Origin: Anaerolineae bacterium
GTDB lineage: Bacteria > Chloroflexota > Anaerolineae > JAFGEY01
Assembly: GCA_016929205.1 (NCBI GenBank)
Contig: JAFGJF010000596.1
Location: 1 to 22,035 of the forward strand
Length of the DNA: 22,035 nt
Direction of reading: 5' to 3'
The position numbers and the translations under genes are program-made. Positions 6,839-17,387 of the stretch are shown here, piece by piece. Each line of letters begins with the position of its first letter. The stretch's first letter is position 1. Below the pieces are notes generated by a model. The model ran no database searches and was not told the origin of the DNA. It saw nothing but the letters and a program-made list of their open reading frames with translations.

Positions 6839-9800
6839 ATGAGTGACGAGAAAACGAATCCTCGTTTGCGGGTCGAGATATCAGAACACCAGCAAGCCCA
6901 ACGGGAACTGTACCGGGAGCGCGATTTCATCAATGCCGTTATGAAGGTATCCGATGTCCTGGTGATCGTGCTGGATCCCCAGGGGCGGATCGTCCGCTTT
7001 AATCGTATTTGCGAACGGACGACCGGCTATATGTTTGTTGAGGTGGAGGGCCGGTTCTTTTGGGATCTGTTTCTGGTTCCGGAAGAAATCGAGCCGGTCA
7101 AAGCCGTCTTTGCCGAGCTGTTGACGGGGCAAAGTTCGAACGAGTACACAAATTCCCTGGTGACAAAGGAGGGCCATTGTCGGCAGATTGCTTGGGCCAA
7201 TACCACGCTTTGTGACCCCAAGGGTGCAGTCGAGTACATTGTCGGAACCGGCATCGACGTGACCGAACGTTTGCAGGCCGAGAGTGCACTGCAAGAGAGC
7301 GAGGAGCGAAGCCGGACGTCGCTTGAGCGCCAGATCCAGGTCTCTACCCAGATGTCCCAAGAGATCGCGGTGGTGAATGAAGAGCAAGCACTCTACAAGC
7401 GTGCGGTCGCGTTGATCAAAGAACAGCTTGGCTTTTACCATACTCAGCTATTTTGTTACGATCCCGACCGGCAAATGCTCGTTTTGACTGCAGGCTATGG
7501 CCAGGAAGGCAAGCGCATGCTGGATGATGGGTATCAACTGCCTGCGGGGGACTGCCTGGCTGGCAAAGCCGCTGCGCTGGGCACGTCTGTTTTGTGCCCC
7601 GATGTTGAGCAAGAGCCGGACTATTGTCCCAATGCCTATCTGCCACGTGCCAGGGGCGAACTGCATATTCCGATCAAGTTCGAACAGGTTGATGCTCATG
7701 CCCAGGTGATGGCCGTCCAGAGCTTGGTTGACCATGGCTTTGATGGTTTAATCGTCGTTGCCGTTGACGATGCGGCCATGGCCGCGGTGACCAGGGAGGC
7801 CATGGCGCAAGGTTGTTATGTGGTGTCGACGAACGATCTCGGTAAAGGCAATCAGACTGCGCTGATTGGTTTTCAAGACTATGAGAATGGTTATCTGTTG
7901 GGTCGGGAAGCCGGACGGTGGGCCAGGGCACACCTGGCGCCGGGCGAAACGCTCCAGTTTGCTTTATTTGGCTCGCCGCATCTGGCGACCATCGTTGAGC
8001 GCGAAGAGGGCATCCTGGTCGGGATCCGAGACGTTTTTCCAAACATCGAGCTCGTCGAAACCGCCAACTCGGCCGACCCGGCCAGCTCAACGCCTATTGC
8101 GCGTCGGTGGCTGGAAACCTGGCCCGACCTGCATATGATCCTGAGCATCAACGACAGCGGCGCACTGGGTGCCTATGCGGCCGTCGTAGATGCCGGCAAA
8201 GACGACGCCAATCGTTTTTTTATTGGCGGCATCGATGCCACGGATGAAGCCTTGGCTGCGATTATGCAAGGTGGCACTTTCCAGGCGACGATCGATCAGT
8301 CTCCCAGGCGTTTGGGTGTGCTCCTGGTGCGAACCCTGCTTGCAGCTATTGCCGGGCAGCCCTATGAAACCAAGTTCCTTGTTTCCGGTATGCCTGTCAC
8401 CCGGGACAACCTGGCTGCATTTTGGGCCGATGCTTCGAATACCAAGATTGTGGATCAAAATAACTTGGCTGGCCTGGACCTGAGTGGGATCAAGATCGGA
8501 CTCAACGTAATTGACTTGAGAAATCCGTTTTTCAAAACGATGACCGAGGCTGCGGCACAAGAGGCCGCCCGGCTAGGCGTCGAGCTGTTGATTACTGATT
8601 CAAAGCAGGTGTTGGGCGTGTTGAGTGTTCAGAGCGACCGTGCCGGTGCACTGGATGCTGGGGATCAACGCGTGTTGGAAGGGCTGTGCGGGCAGATTGC
8701 GACTGCGGTCAAGGGCTTGCGCCTGTTTAGCGCGCTCAAACGCGCCCACGATGAGCTCGAACAGCGCGTGGCAGAACGAACTGTAGCTTTGCGACAAGAG
8801 ATTGTTATACGCAGGCAAACCGAGGAGGCGCTGCGCCAGGCTAAAAATGCTGCCGAACAGGCACAACGGGTAGCGGAAGAAGCACGTGCAGCCGCAGAGG
8901 CTGCCAACCAGGCCAAGAGTTCCTTTTTGGCCAACATGAGTCATGAATTTCGCACTCCGCTCAACGCTATTCTTGGCTTTAGCGAATTGATGTCCCACGA
9001 TGCCAATCTCAACGCAGATCAGCAGAAAAACCTGGACACTATTGGCCGCAGCGGGCAGCATCTCTTGGCTCTGATCAACGACGTTCTGGAGCTGTCCAAG
9101 ATCGAAGCGGGGCGCGTCGAGTTGCAGCCCGAAAGTTTCGACTTGCATCGTATGCTGCTCGGATTGGGAGAGATGTTTGTGCTGCAGACAGAAAGCAAGG
9201 GATTGACCCTTGTTTTCGATCTTGCACCCGATGTGCCGCAATACGTTCGTACCGACCAGGGCAAGCTGCGCCAGGTGTTGATCAACCTCTTGGAAAACGC
9301 GGTCAAGTTTACTGAAAGGGGCAGTGTGGCCTTGCGCGTCAGATGCAGGGAAAATAGGGATGTGGTGGAGCAAGTGCCGCAAACCGAGCAAGCCGATCTC
9401 TCATCTCTTCGGCCATATCCCTTATTTTTTGAGATCGAGGACACTGGCGTGGGCATTGCCTTCGACGAATTGGACAAGGTCTTTGATGTCTTTGTGCAGA
9501 CAAGCAGCGGGCGGCGATTGGCGAGAGGGACGGGCTTGGGCGTGCCAATCAGCCGCGAGTTTGTGCGTTTGATGGGCGGCGATCTGCGTGTTGACAGTCA
9601 ACTTGGCGCTGGCGCCGTGTTCCGCTTTGACATTCTGGTCGAGCCAGCGGAGGTCGCCGACGTTGGTCATATATGGCCAATACGTCGCGTTGCTGGCCTA
9701 AAGCCAGGAACGTGCGCGCCTGAGGGTGGCCCCTATCGTTTGCTCGTCGCCGAGGATATGGAGACCAGCCGCAAGCTATTGGTTGAGATTTTGAATTCGG

Positions 9801-10480
9801 TAGGTTCTATCAACGATGGACAGACGTTGGCTGGTTCTAGAAAAGGCTCTTTTTCTGACAAAGGACGAGGCTTTGAGATAAGAGAGGCCGTAAACGGTCA
9901 GGAGACGATCGACATATGGCAGGCGTGGCAGCCGCATCTGATTTGGATGGACATCCGTATGCCGGTTATGGATGGCTACGAGGCGACCAGAGACATCAGG
10001 GCTAAAGCAAAGACATCCTCGCCGATCATTGTTGCTCTGACGGCCAGCGCGTTTGAAGCAGATCGTCAAAAGATGTTGGCCGTAGGCTGCGATGACTTTA
10101 TTCGCAAACCCTTCCGCGAGACAGAGATCATCGATGCCTTAACCAGGCATCTGGGCGTGCAGTTTGTTTACGAGGATGTGCAAAGGGTTCAGCGTGTGCC
10201 AGACGAGTACGTGCCAGAGACGCCAAAGAAAGGGAAACGCGCACTCGCTATAGATTCAACCATGGTTGCCAGTTTGGCCAAGATGCCCCCACGATGGTTA
10301 AAAGAGATGCACCAGGCGACCTTGGAAGGCGATTGGGATTGGATGATGGCCTTGATTCTCCAGGTCCGCGAGCGGGAAGCGGGAACGACTTGTCTGACTG
10401 CCGATGTGCTGACCGAGTTAGCCTACAACTTTGAACACCAAACTATCCTGGAACTGACTGAACGAGCTGCTGAAATCTAG
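6839..10480 (+). CDS. Cytoplasmic hybrid histidine kinase: PAS, GAF split by a permuted sugar-binding domain, HisKA, HATPase, REC
   Basis: The protein has 1213 residues. ATG 6839 follows AAGAG at 6828-6832. Domain order: PAS (about 28-146); first part of a GAF domain (about 172-283); a sugar-binding periplasmic-protein-type domain in permuted order (about 284-590); the rest of the GAF (591-632, VLGVLSVQSDRAG); coiled coil (633-695); HisKA with His702 (MSHEFRTPLN); HATPase with N-box Asn820, G1 DTGVG (868-872) and G2 GTGLG (897-901); REC with Asp973, phospho-acceptor Asp1038 (IWMDIRMP), Thr1068 and Lys1090; and a helical tail (about 1146-1213). All catalytic residues are intact. There is no signal peptide or membrane helix, so it acts in the cytoplasm. 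REC carries an extra 22 residues (990-1011) absent from the paralogue downstream. It leads an operon with glgP (gap 21 bases), so sugar-dependent control of glucan use is a reasonable inference. Confidence 0.9.
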   Translation: MSDEKTNPRLRVEISEHQQAQRELYRERDFINAVMKVSDVLVIVLDPQGRIVRFNRICERTTGYMFVEVEGRFFWDLFLVPEEIEPVKAVFAELLTGQSSNEYTNSLVTKEGHCRQIAWANTTLCDPKGAVEYIVGTGIDVTERLQAESALQESEERSRTSLERQIQVSTQMSQEIAVVNEEQALYKRAVALIKEQLGFYHTQLFCYDPDRQMLVLTAGYGQEGKRMLDDGYQLPAGDCLAGKAAALGTSVLCPDVEQEPDYCPNAYLPRARGELHIPIKFEQVDAHAQVMAVQSLVDHGFDGLIVVAVDDAAMAAVTREAMAQGCYVVSTNDLGKGNQTALIGFQDYENGYLLGREAGRWARAHLAPGETLQFALFGSPHLATIVEREEGILVGIRDVFPNIELVETANSADPASSTPIARRWLETWPDLHMILSINDSGALGAYAAVVDAGKDDANRFFIGGIDATDEALAAIMQGGTFQATIDQSPRRLGVLLVRTLLAAIAGQPYETKFLVSGMPVTRDNLAAFWADASNTKIVDQNNLAGLDLSGIKIGLNVIDLRNPFFKTMTEAAAQEAARLGVELLITDSKQVLGVLSVQSDRAGALDAGDQRVLEGLCGQIATAVKGLRLFSALKRAHDELEQRVAERTVALRQEIVIRRQTEEALRQAKNAAEQAQRVAEEARAAAEAANQAKSSFLANMSHEFRTPLNAILGFSELMSHDANLNADQQKNLDTIGRSGQHLLALINDVLELSKIEAGRVELQPESFDLHRMLLGLGEMFVLQTESKGLTLVFDLAPDVPQYVRTDQGKLRQVLINLLENAVKFTERGSVALRVRCRENRDVVEQVPQTEQADLSSLRPYPLFFEIEDTGVGIAFDELDKVFDVFVQTSSGRRLARGTGLGVPISREFVRLMGGDLRVDSQLGAGAVFRFDILVEPAEVADVGHIWPIRRVAGLKPGTCAPEGGPYRLLVAEDMETSRKLLVEILNSVGSINDGQTLAGSRKGSFSDKGRGFEIREAVNGQETIDIWQAWQPHLIWMDIRMPVMDGYEATRDIRAKAKTSSPIIVALTASAFEADRQKMLAVGCDDFIRKPFRETEIIDALTRHLGVQFVYEDVQRVQRVPDEYVPETPKKGKRALAIDSTMVASLAKMPPRWLKEMHQATLEGDWDWMMALILQVREREAGTTCLTADVLTELAYNFEHQTILELTERAAEI
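7688..8608 (+). other. In-frame insert: circularly permuted ribose-binding-type domain within the GAF domain
   Basis: This segment codes for kinase residues 284-590. It begins in the middle of the first lobe of a type 1 sugar-binding protein (VDAHAQVMAVQSLVDHGFDG), continues to the normal C-terminal end (about 526), passes through a linker, and ends with what is normally the N-terminus (IKIGLNVIDLRNPFF to ELLITDSKQ). Positions corresponding to ribose-binding-protein ligand contacts are present: Phe564/Phe565 in NPFF, Arg388, Asn438, Asp466 and Gln487. The pentamer CAGGT occurs at both edges (7685-7689 and 8606-8610), exactly 921 bp = 307 codons apart. Removing the insert restores a continuous GAF strand pair (ELHIPIKFEQ + VLGVLSVQSD). 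Confidence 0.8.
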
Positions 10481-10501
10481 AGTGAAGCATAGGAGTGGAA
10501 T

Positions 10502-12991
<2,490 letters not shown>

Positions 12992-13016
12992 TTGATGCAC
13001 ATCGAGTGAGGCCGGA

Positions 13017-15905
13017 ATGGCAAAAACACTGTATGAGTTGATTACAACCAGCGAAGATTGGCTGATGCATCGTGTGCTCGCCTACGCCCGGGAAAGGGAT
13101 TACGTCAAGTATACGTCTACCCTGGCCGAGGCATGGCGGATCTCGATCGCTGGCCTGTCCGAGGCCATCGTTGGTGTGCTTGACTCCGGCGGGGAGGGGC
13201 CGGCATCGGTGCGCGTCCCCGAGTTGGGGCCGGACGAAGACTATCTGAGCGATCCAATCGCCGCTTTTGGCGTGCTCGAAGCCAGGCGGCATCGCGCGCG
13301 TGGAATTTCCCTGGACATGTTTCTGGGCCTGACCAAGTACTATAAGCAGAGTTACCTCGACTTGATCGAACAGGCCGGATACACTGTCCAAGACACAACG
13401 CTGTATAAGCGGTTCATCGAGCGTTGCTTTGACCGGATCGAGATTGGTTTTTGCCTGGAATGGGCCGAGTCTCCTGAGGGTAAGCTGTTGGCCGAACTGC
13501 AAGACACTAACCGGTTGATGACCAACGAAAAGAACAAGTATCTGACTATCTTTGAGAGCATGCACGCGCCAGTGATCTTGCTGGATTGCGACGGCCGTGT
13601 AGACAATGTAAACTATGCCGCAGCAGAGCTGTTCACCAAAGTCAGTGTTCCAGGAAGCAGCTATTATGACCGGCAGTCTGAAAAGGCGGCGCTGCCATGG
13701 TTAGGTGAAGAACTGGCCGATTTTGATAGCTGTGGCGATTTGGAGCGCTCTCTTGTTCGAGACCTGGAGACCGGGCAGGGGGTGCGTCGTTTTCAGATTA
13801 AGTTGCATCGTATGCTGGACGTCAGCGAAAAGTTTAGCGGCACGGTGGTCATTCTCGACGACATTACCGAATGGACCAGGGCGGAAGACGCGCTGCGCCG
13901 GCAACAGGAACTGGCCGACAGCTTGCGCCAGGTGGCTGTGATCCTGTACAGCAGCGTTGACCTGGAGACGGTGCTGATTAGCATTCTTGAGCAAATGCAG
14001 CGCGTGATTCAGCACGATGCAGCAGGCATTTTCTTTCACAAGGAAGACAAGTTGATACACATTGCCGGCTATATTGAGGGTCACGTCGACAATCGAAATC
14101 AGGGCCAGCACATCTCTATCAACAGTCAGAATCCCACAGCCCGGGCATTTCGGGAGCGGCGTGTGCTGGTCATCGACGATGTGCAGCGTGAAACGGGGTG
14201 GAGCAACTGGTTGGGGACAGCCGAAATACACGGCTGGATGGCCGCTCCCTTGTTTGTCGGGGTGCAAGCCATCGGCGTGCTGACTTGTGACAGCTATTGC
14301 GCGAGCGCATATCATCACAAAGATGGCGATGTTCTGCAGATGTTTGCAAACCAGGCTGCTGCGGCGATTCAGAATGCGCAGCTTTTCGACGAGCTGCAAC
14401 AGGCTCAGGAACGTGCCGAGGCAGCAAACCGAGCCAAGAGCACGTTTTTGGCCAATATGAGTCACGAGTTGCGCACACCGCTCAATGCCATTCTAGGTTT
14501 TTCCGAATTGCTGTCCGGTAATGCTCGCGTCCCTTCTGAAGAGCAAGAAAGCCTGCGCATCATTCGACGCAGCGGCGAACACTTGTTGAACTTGATCAAT
14601 TCCGTGCTAGACCTGTCCAAGATCGAAGCTGGCAAGACGACGCTTCAAGAGACCAGTTTCGACCTCTATCGTCTAGTCGATGACCTGGAGGATATGCTTC
14701 GTTTGCGGGCCGAGGATAAGGGTTTACAGTTGTTCGTGTTTCGCGAGCCGGACGTGCCCCGTTATGTTTGCGCCGACGAGCCCAAGTTGCGCCAGGTGTT
14801 AATCAATCTGCTGGGCAACGCGGCCAAGTTCACTCGAGAGGGCGGGGTGGCCTTGCGGCTAGCACGACGGCGAACCGAACCTGGCCAAAAGATCGGCGCA
14901 CCGGCAGCGACCTCTGAGGCTGCCCCTCCTGCACCCTATCCTCTGCCACCCACTATCTGCCACCTGTATTTTGAGATCGAAGACACCGGCCCTGGGATTG
15001 CCACTCAAGAGATAGAGACGATCTTTGATGCGTTTGTGCAGACCGAAACGGGTAGGCGTGCGCAGGAAGGGACCGGGTTGGGACTGGCTATCAGCCAGGA
15101 ATTTGTGCGTCTTATGGGCGGTGAGATTACCGTTCGCAGCGAACTGGGGGTGGGGACGACGTTTTGTTTTTCCATTCCTGTCAGTCTGGCTGATGCCCAG
15201 AGCCTGTCCCCTGAACGGCCTTCTCTCCGGGTGATCAGTTTGCTGCCCGGGCAGCCATCGTATCGTTTGCTGGTTGTCGATGACAAGTGGAACAATCGGC
15301 GGCTGCTCGTCGAAATGCTGGCTCCATTGGGCTTTGAAGTGCGGGAAGCCAGCAACGGCCGTGAGGCGGTGGACATTTGTGCCTCGTGGCAGCCACACCT
15401 GATCTGGATGGACATTCGTATGCCAGTGATGGATGGGTATGAAGCGACGCGGCGGATCAAGGCGCAGCTTGCCAGCCGCTTTGCGGCTGGAGGTGAGGTG
15501 CAAACGGACGTGATCGTCATTGCTGTCACGGCCAGCAGTTTTGAAGAAGAGCAATCTGTGGTCCTTTCAGTTGCCTATGACGATTTCTTGCGAAAACCGT
15601 TTCGTGCCACTGATGTATTCGAGATGTTGACCCGGCACCTTGGCGTGCGCTTTGTTTCCGCAAAAGAACCGGCGCAGCCTGGCATTGTGCCGGCTCAAGA
15701 TCAGTCCTTTGATCTGTCCGGCATACCGGCCGATTTCCTGGCCGATCTGCGCCAGGCGACGTTGGAGGGGGATTGGGTATGGATGCAGACGCTGATCACG
15801 GGCATTGAGGCCACGCACCCGGTGCTGGCCGGCGCGTTGAGCGAGCTGGTTGCCGGTTTTGAGCACGAGGCCATCTTGAGCTTGATCGAACAGCGATCTG
15901 AGTAG
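13017..15905 (+). CDS. Cytoplasmic hybrid histidine kinase: helical sensor, PAS, GAF, HisKA, HATPase, REC
   Basis: The protein has 962 residues. ATG 13017 follows GTGAGG at 13006-13011 and starts 25 bases after glgP. Residues 1-155 form an all-helical input region containing [20 protein letters not shown], an arrangement I have seen at the N-terminus of other soluble kinases but cannot name. Then come PAS (about 178-285), GAF (about 305-458), HisKA with His483 ([10 protein letters not shown]), HATPase (N-box around Asn601, G1 DTGPG, G2 GTGLGLAIS), REC with Asp755/Asp756, phospho-acceptor Asp799 and Lys860, and a helical tail (about 895-962, RQATLEGDW). A Pro/Ala-rich stretch (about 618-648) interrupts the HATPase at the same site as a shorter insert in the first kinase. 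From the GAF onward the two kinases are clear paralogues, so this one probably reports another signal to a shared output. No membrane segments. Confidence 0.9.
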   Translation: MAKTLYELITTSEDWLMHRVLAYARERDYVKYTSTLAEAWRISIAGLSEAIVGVLDSGGEGPASVRVPELGPDEDYLSDPIAAFGVLEARRHRARGISLDMFLGLTKYYKQSYLDLIEQAGYTVQDTTLYKRFIERCFDRIEIGFCLEWAESPEGKLLAELQDTNRLMTNEKNKYLTIFESMHAPVILLDCDGRVDNVNYAAAELFTKVSVPGSSYYDRQSEKAALPWLGEELADFDSCGDLERSLVRDLETGQGVRRFQIKLHRMLDVSEKFSGTVVILDDITEWTRAEDALRRQQELADSLRQVAVILYSSVDLETVLISILEQMQRVIQHDAAGIFFHKEDKLIHIAGYIEGHVDNRNQGQHISINSQNPTARAFRERRVLVIDDVQRETGWSNWLGTAEIHGWMAAPLFVGVQAIGVLTCDSYCASAYHHKDGDVLQMFANQAAAAIQNAQLFDELQQAQERAEAANRAKSTFLANMSHELRTPLNAILGFSELLSGNARVPSEEQESLRIIRRSGEHLLNLINSVLDLSKIEAGKTTLQETSFDLYRLVDDLEDMLRLRAEDKGLQLFVFREPDVPRYVCADEPKLRQVLINLLGNAAKFTREGGVALRLARRRTEPGQKIGAPAATSEAAPPAPYPLPPTICHLYFEIEDTGPGIATQEIETIFDAFVQTETGRRAQEGTGLGLAISQEFVRLMGGEITVRSELGVGTTFCFSIPVSLADAQSLSPERPSLRVISLLPGQPSYRLLVVDDKWNNRRLLVEMLAPLGFEVREASNGREAVDICASWQPHLIWMDIRMPVMDGYEATRRIKAQLASRFAAGGEVQTDVIVIAVTASSFEEEQSVVLSVAYDDFLRKPFRATDVFEMLTRHLGVRFVSAKEPAQPGIVPAQDQSFDLSGIPADFLADLRQATLEGDWVWMQTLITGIEATHPVLAGALSELVAGFEHEAILSLIEQRSE

Positions 15906-15984
15906 CACAGTCACATTTGGCAAGTTGATCTGGCATCTAGGACCCGGCAGGATGTTGCATATCATAAACAGCTATTCGAGAATC

Positions 15985-16350
15985 CTTCTTAAGTACGTTT
16001 CTTCGACGGGCAACGTGGCGCTCAATATCTTTCCAACCCGTTTTTCCAAGTCAGGTTAGGTTGTCTCCAAACCCGGCATAGAGGGTGTGCTCTCGTGTGC
16101 CGTACTCGAACTGCCGGCCCGTCTGTCATAGATCGTCTGTATCATTCTCCACGTCGTTGCGCTCCAAAGACCCGGCTCCCACATGGGCAGGGCACAATTC
16201 AGACAGCCGATCGGGGCGTGCATTAGCGATCCCCGTACCCCGGGCCCACAAAGCCACTTGTGTCCGTTGGACGTACAAAAGTCGTGGCCTAGCTCGCTGA
16301 TGTCGATCTTGAACACGCAGAGCGATTGGGTGCCATTCTCATTGCTGGGC
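15985..16350 (-). pseudogene. Class V PLP-dependent aminotransferase, central remnant
   Basis: On the minus strand the frame reads GTQSLCVFKIDISELGHDF, then GHKWLCGP (the PLP-lysine block of class V aminotransferases/cysteine desulfurase-like enzymes). A frameshift at the G/C run at 16237-16247 moves the reading to ARPDRLSELCPAHVGAGSLE, then FEYGTREHTLYAGFGDNL, then GWKDIERHVARRRN. TGA codons at 16128-16126 and 16053-16051 sit where the family usually has Trp. The N-terminal third and the C-terminus are missing. The substrate group cannot be told; the blocks look closest to isopenicillin-N-epimerase/desulfurase-like proteins. Together with unreadable sequence at 15906-15984 it fills the gap between the kinase operon and the sigma operon. 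Confidence 0.8.
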
Positions 16351-16374
16351 TAGAATGGAATAGGGCGAAGGATT

Positions 16375-16403
16375 TTGACGCGGGCGACGACCAAAACTAT
16401 AGG
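16375..16403 (+). promoter_or_regulatory. Possible promoter of the ECF sigma operon
   Basis: TTGACG (16375-16380), 17 bases, TATAGG (16398-16403). The -35 box is one mismatch off the sigma-70 consensus and the -10 box two. The leader would be only about 16 bases, with GGAG at 16414-16417. It directly abuts the aminotransferase remnant. Confidence 0.4.
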
Positions 16404-16425
16404 AAGCGTTCGTGGAGCACAGTTG

Positions 16426-16992
16426 ATGGATGATCCCAGGTTGGTGAAACGCATAATAGCTGGCGACGAGAGGGCCGTAGACGTCTTTTTCGAACGGTAT
16501 GCCGATCTGCTCTTTGCCTTCATCATTCATCGCATGGATGGAGAGCGGGCGGAGGCTCAAGATGTGTGGCAGGAAACATTGATCGCTGCCTTGGGCGCGT
16601 TGCCGACCTGGCGGGAAGAGAGCAAGCTGTTTACCTGGTTGTGCGCCATCGCTCGCCACAAGATCGCCGATCAGTATCGCCGCCAAGGGCGGGCGGTGAG
16701 CACTGCGTTTTCCGACGTTTCAAAAGTGCGGCTCTCCGCATTGCTCGCGGACGGCCCACTGCCGGAAGATGTGATCGTGCACCGGGCAACACAGGTCCGT
16801 GTCGTAGAGGCATTAGGGGCATTGCGCGAGGACTATCGACGGGTGTTGGTTGCGCGCTATGCGCAAGGATGTAGCGTGAAGCAGGTGGCGCGAATACTGG
16901 GGCGGACGTACAAAGCGACCGAGTCGCTGCTGTCGCGAGCTAGGGAGGCATTTCGCAAGGTGCTGGCCGATCTGGAGGAGGAAAAAAAGTGA
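16426..16992 (+). CDS. ECF-family RNA polymerase sigma factor
   Basis: The protein has 188 residues. ATG 16426 is preceded by GGAG at 16414-16417; a longer frame from 16375 would overlap the promoter. Region 2 spans about 24-90 (YADLLFAFIIHRM, AQDVWQETLIAALG, TWLCAIARHKIADQYRR) and region 4 about 124-178 (LREDYRRVLVARYAQGCSVK, QVARILGRTYKATESLLSRA), the helix-turn-helix that reads the -35 element. Regions 1 and 3 are absent, as in all ECF factors. Its stop codon overlaps the start of the next gene in GTGA, which indicates translational coupling and fits a sigma/anti-sigma pair. It probably directs the transporter operon that follows in response to an envelope signal. The inducing signal and ECF group are not determinable by eye. 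Confidence 0.93.
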   Translation: MDDPRLVKRIIAGDERAVDVFFERYADLLFAFIIHRMDGERAEAQDVWQETLIAALGALPTWREESKLFTWLCAIARHKIADQYRRQGRAVSTAFSDVSKVRLSALLADGPLPEDVIVHRATQVRVVEALGALREDYRRVLVARYAQGCSVKQVARILGRTYKATESLLSRAREAFRKVLADLEEEKK

Positions 16993-17387
16993 GTCAAGAG
17001 GAACGATTGGAAGAGAACGTGGCACGTCTGGTTCGGGCTGCATATGGGCAGGTGGCACGCCCGGATGGGCAGGCGCGTGCGCATTTGCTGCGGCGATTGC
17101 AGGGTGCGGTACGAGAACAGCAGGTTGGGACTGATTTTCCCGATGGGGCGGTGATCTTGATGAGCGCTGTGTTGTTGGTGATGGCCGTGTGGCTTGGCCG
17201 GCACTGCGTCCCGGTTCGTGGGTGCTGTTTGACTGACCCCTCGTTGGTTGTTGCCGCAGGGTGGGTGATCCTGAATCTTGTCGCTGTGCCTGTGGCGAGT
17301 GCAGTTGTCTGGAGAAAACGTAACCCGAGAGAAATCGGGTTTTTGTCAAAAACCCTGTTCTTTGGGTCGAAAAAGGAGAAACGATGA
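16989..17387 (+). CDS. Small two-TM membrane protein, probable anti-sigma factor
   Basis: The protein has 132 residues. It begins at GTG 16989, which overlaps the sigma stop by 4 bases; GGAGGAGG at 16974-16981 lies 7 bases upstream. Residues 1-50 are a charged helical cytoplasmic region (EENVARLVRAAYGQVARPDG), followed by membrane segments at about 53-70 and 85-108 and a short basic tail. Position, coupling to the sigma gene and topology fit an anti-sigma factor that holds the sigma at the membrane. No zinc-binding anti-sigma (HxxxCxxC) motif is present and I recognise no family, so the role is inferred. The last 21 residues (from Asn112) are encoded by a palindromic segment that looks like an intergenic element captured by the frame. 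The stop overlaps the next start in ATGA. Confidence 0.7.
   Translation: MSQEERLEENVARLVRAAYGQVARPDGQARAHLLRRLQGAVREQQVGTDFPDGAVILMSAVLLVMAVWLGRHCVPVRGCCLTDPSLVVAAGWVILNLVAVPVASAVVWRKRNPREIGFLSKTLFFGSKKEKR
17322..17341 (+). repeat. Perfect 7-bp hairpin with T-run inside the end of a coding region
   Basis: AACCCGA, loop GAGAAA, TCGGGTT, followed by a run of T to 17344: the shape of a Rho-independent terminator, but within the last codons of the small membrane protein gene and in mid-operon. A weaker AACCC/GGGT pair follows at 17351-17367. The AACCCGA...TCGGGTTT composition resembles short dispersed palindromes common in filamentous Chloroflexota and cyanobacteria. It could attenuate transcription into the downstream genes. 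Confidence 0.55.

Noticed and set aside
6839..10480. The split GAF as an assembly chimera
   Set aside because: Two independent joints both keep the frame and together complete both domains, which a random misassembly would hardly do; read mapping would still be the decisive test.
14872..14966. Pro/Ala-rich insert in the HATPase of the second kinase as a special element
   Set aside because: Variable-length linkers at this site between N-box and G1 box are common in such kinases; the first kinase has one too.
15699..15902. HPt phosphotransfer domain at the kinase C-termini
   Set aside because: No conserved His between the two tails.
16056..16316. An 86-codon minus-strand frame containing GHKWLCGP taken as an intact gene
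   Set aside because: Only its first third matches the aminotransferase; the true reading shifts frame at about 16240 and continues with two in-frame TGA codons, so it is a remnant.
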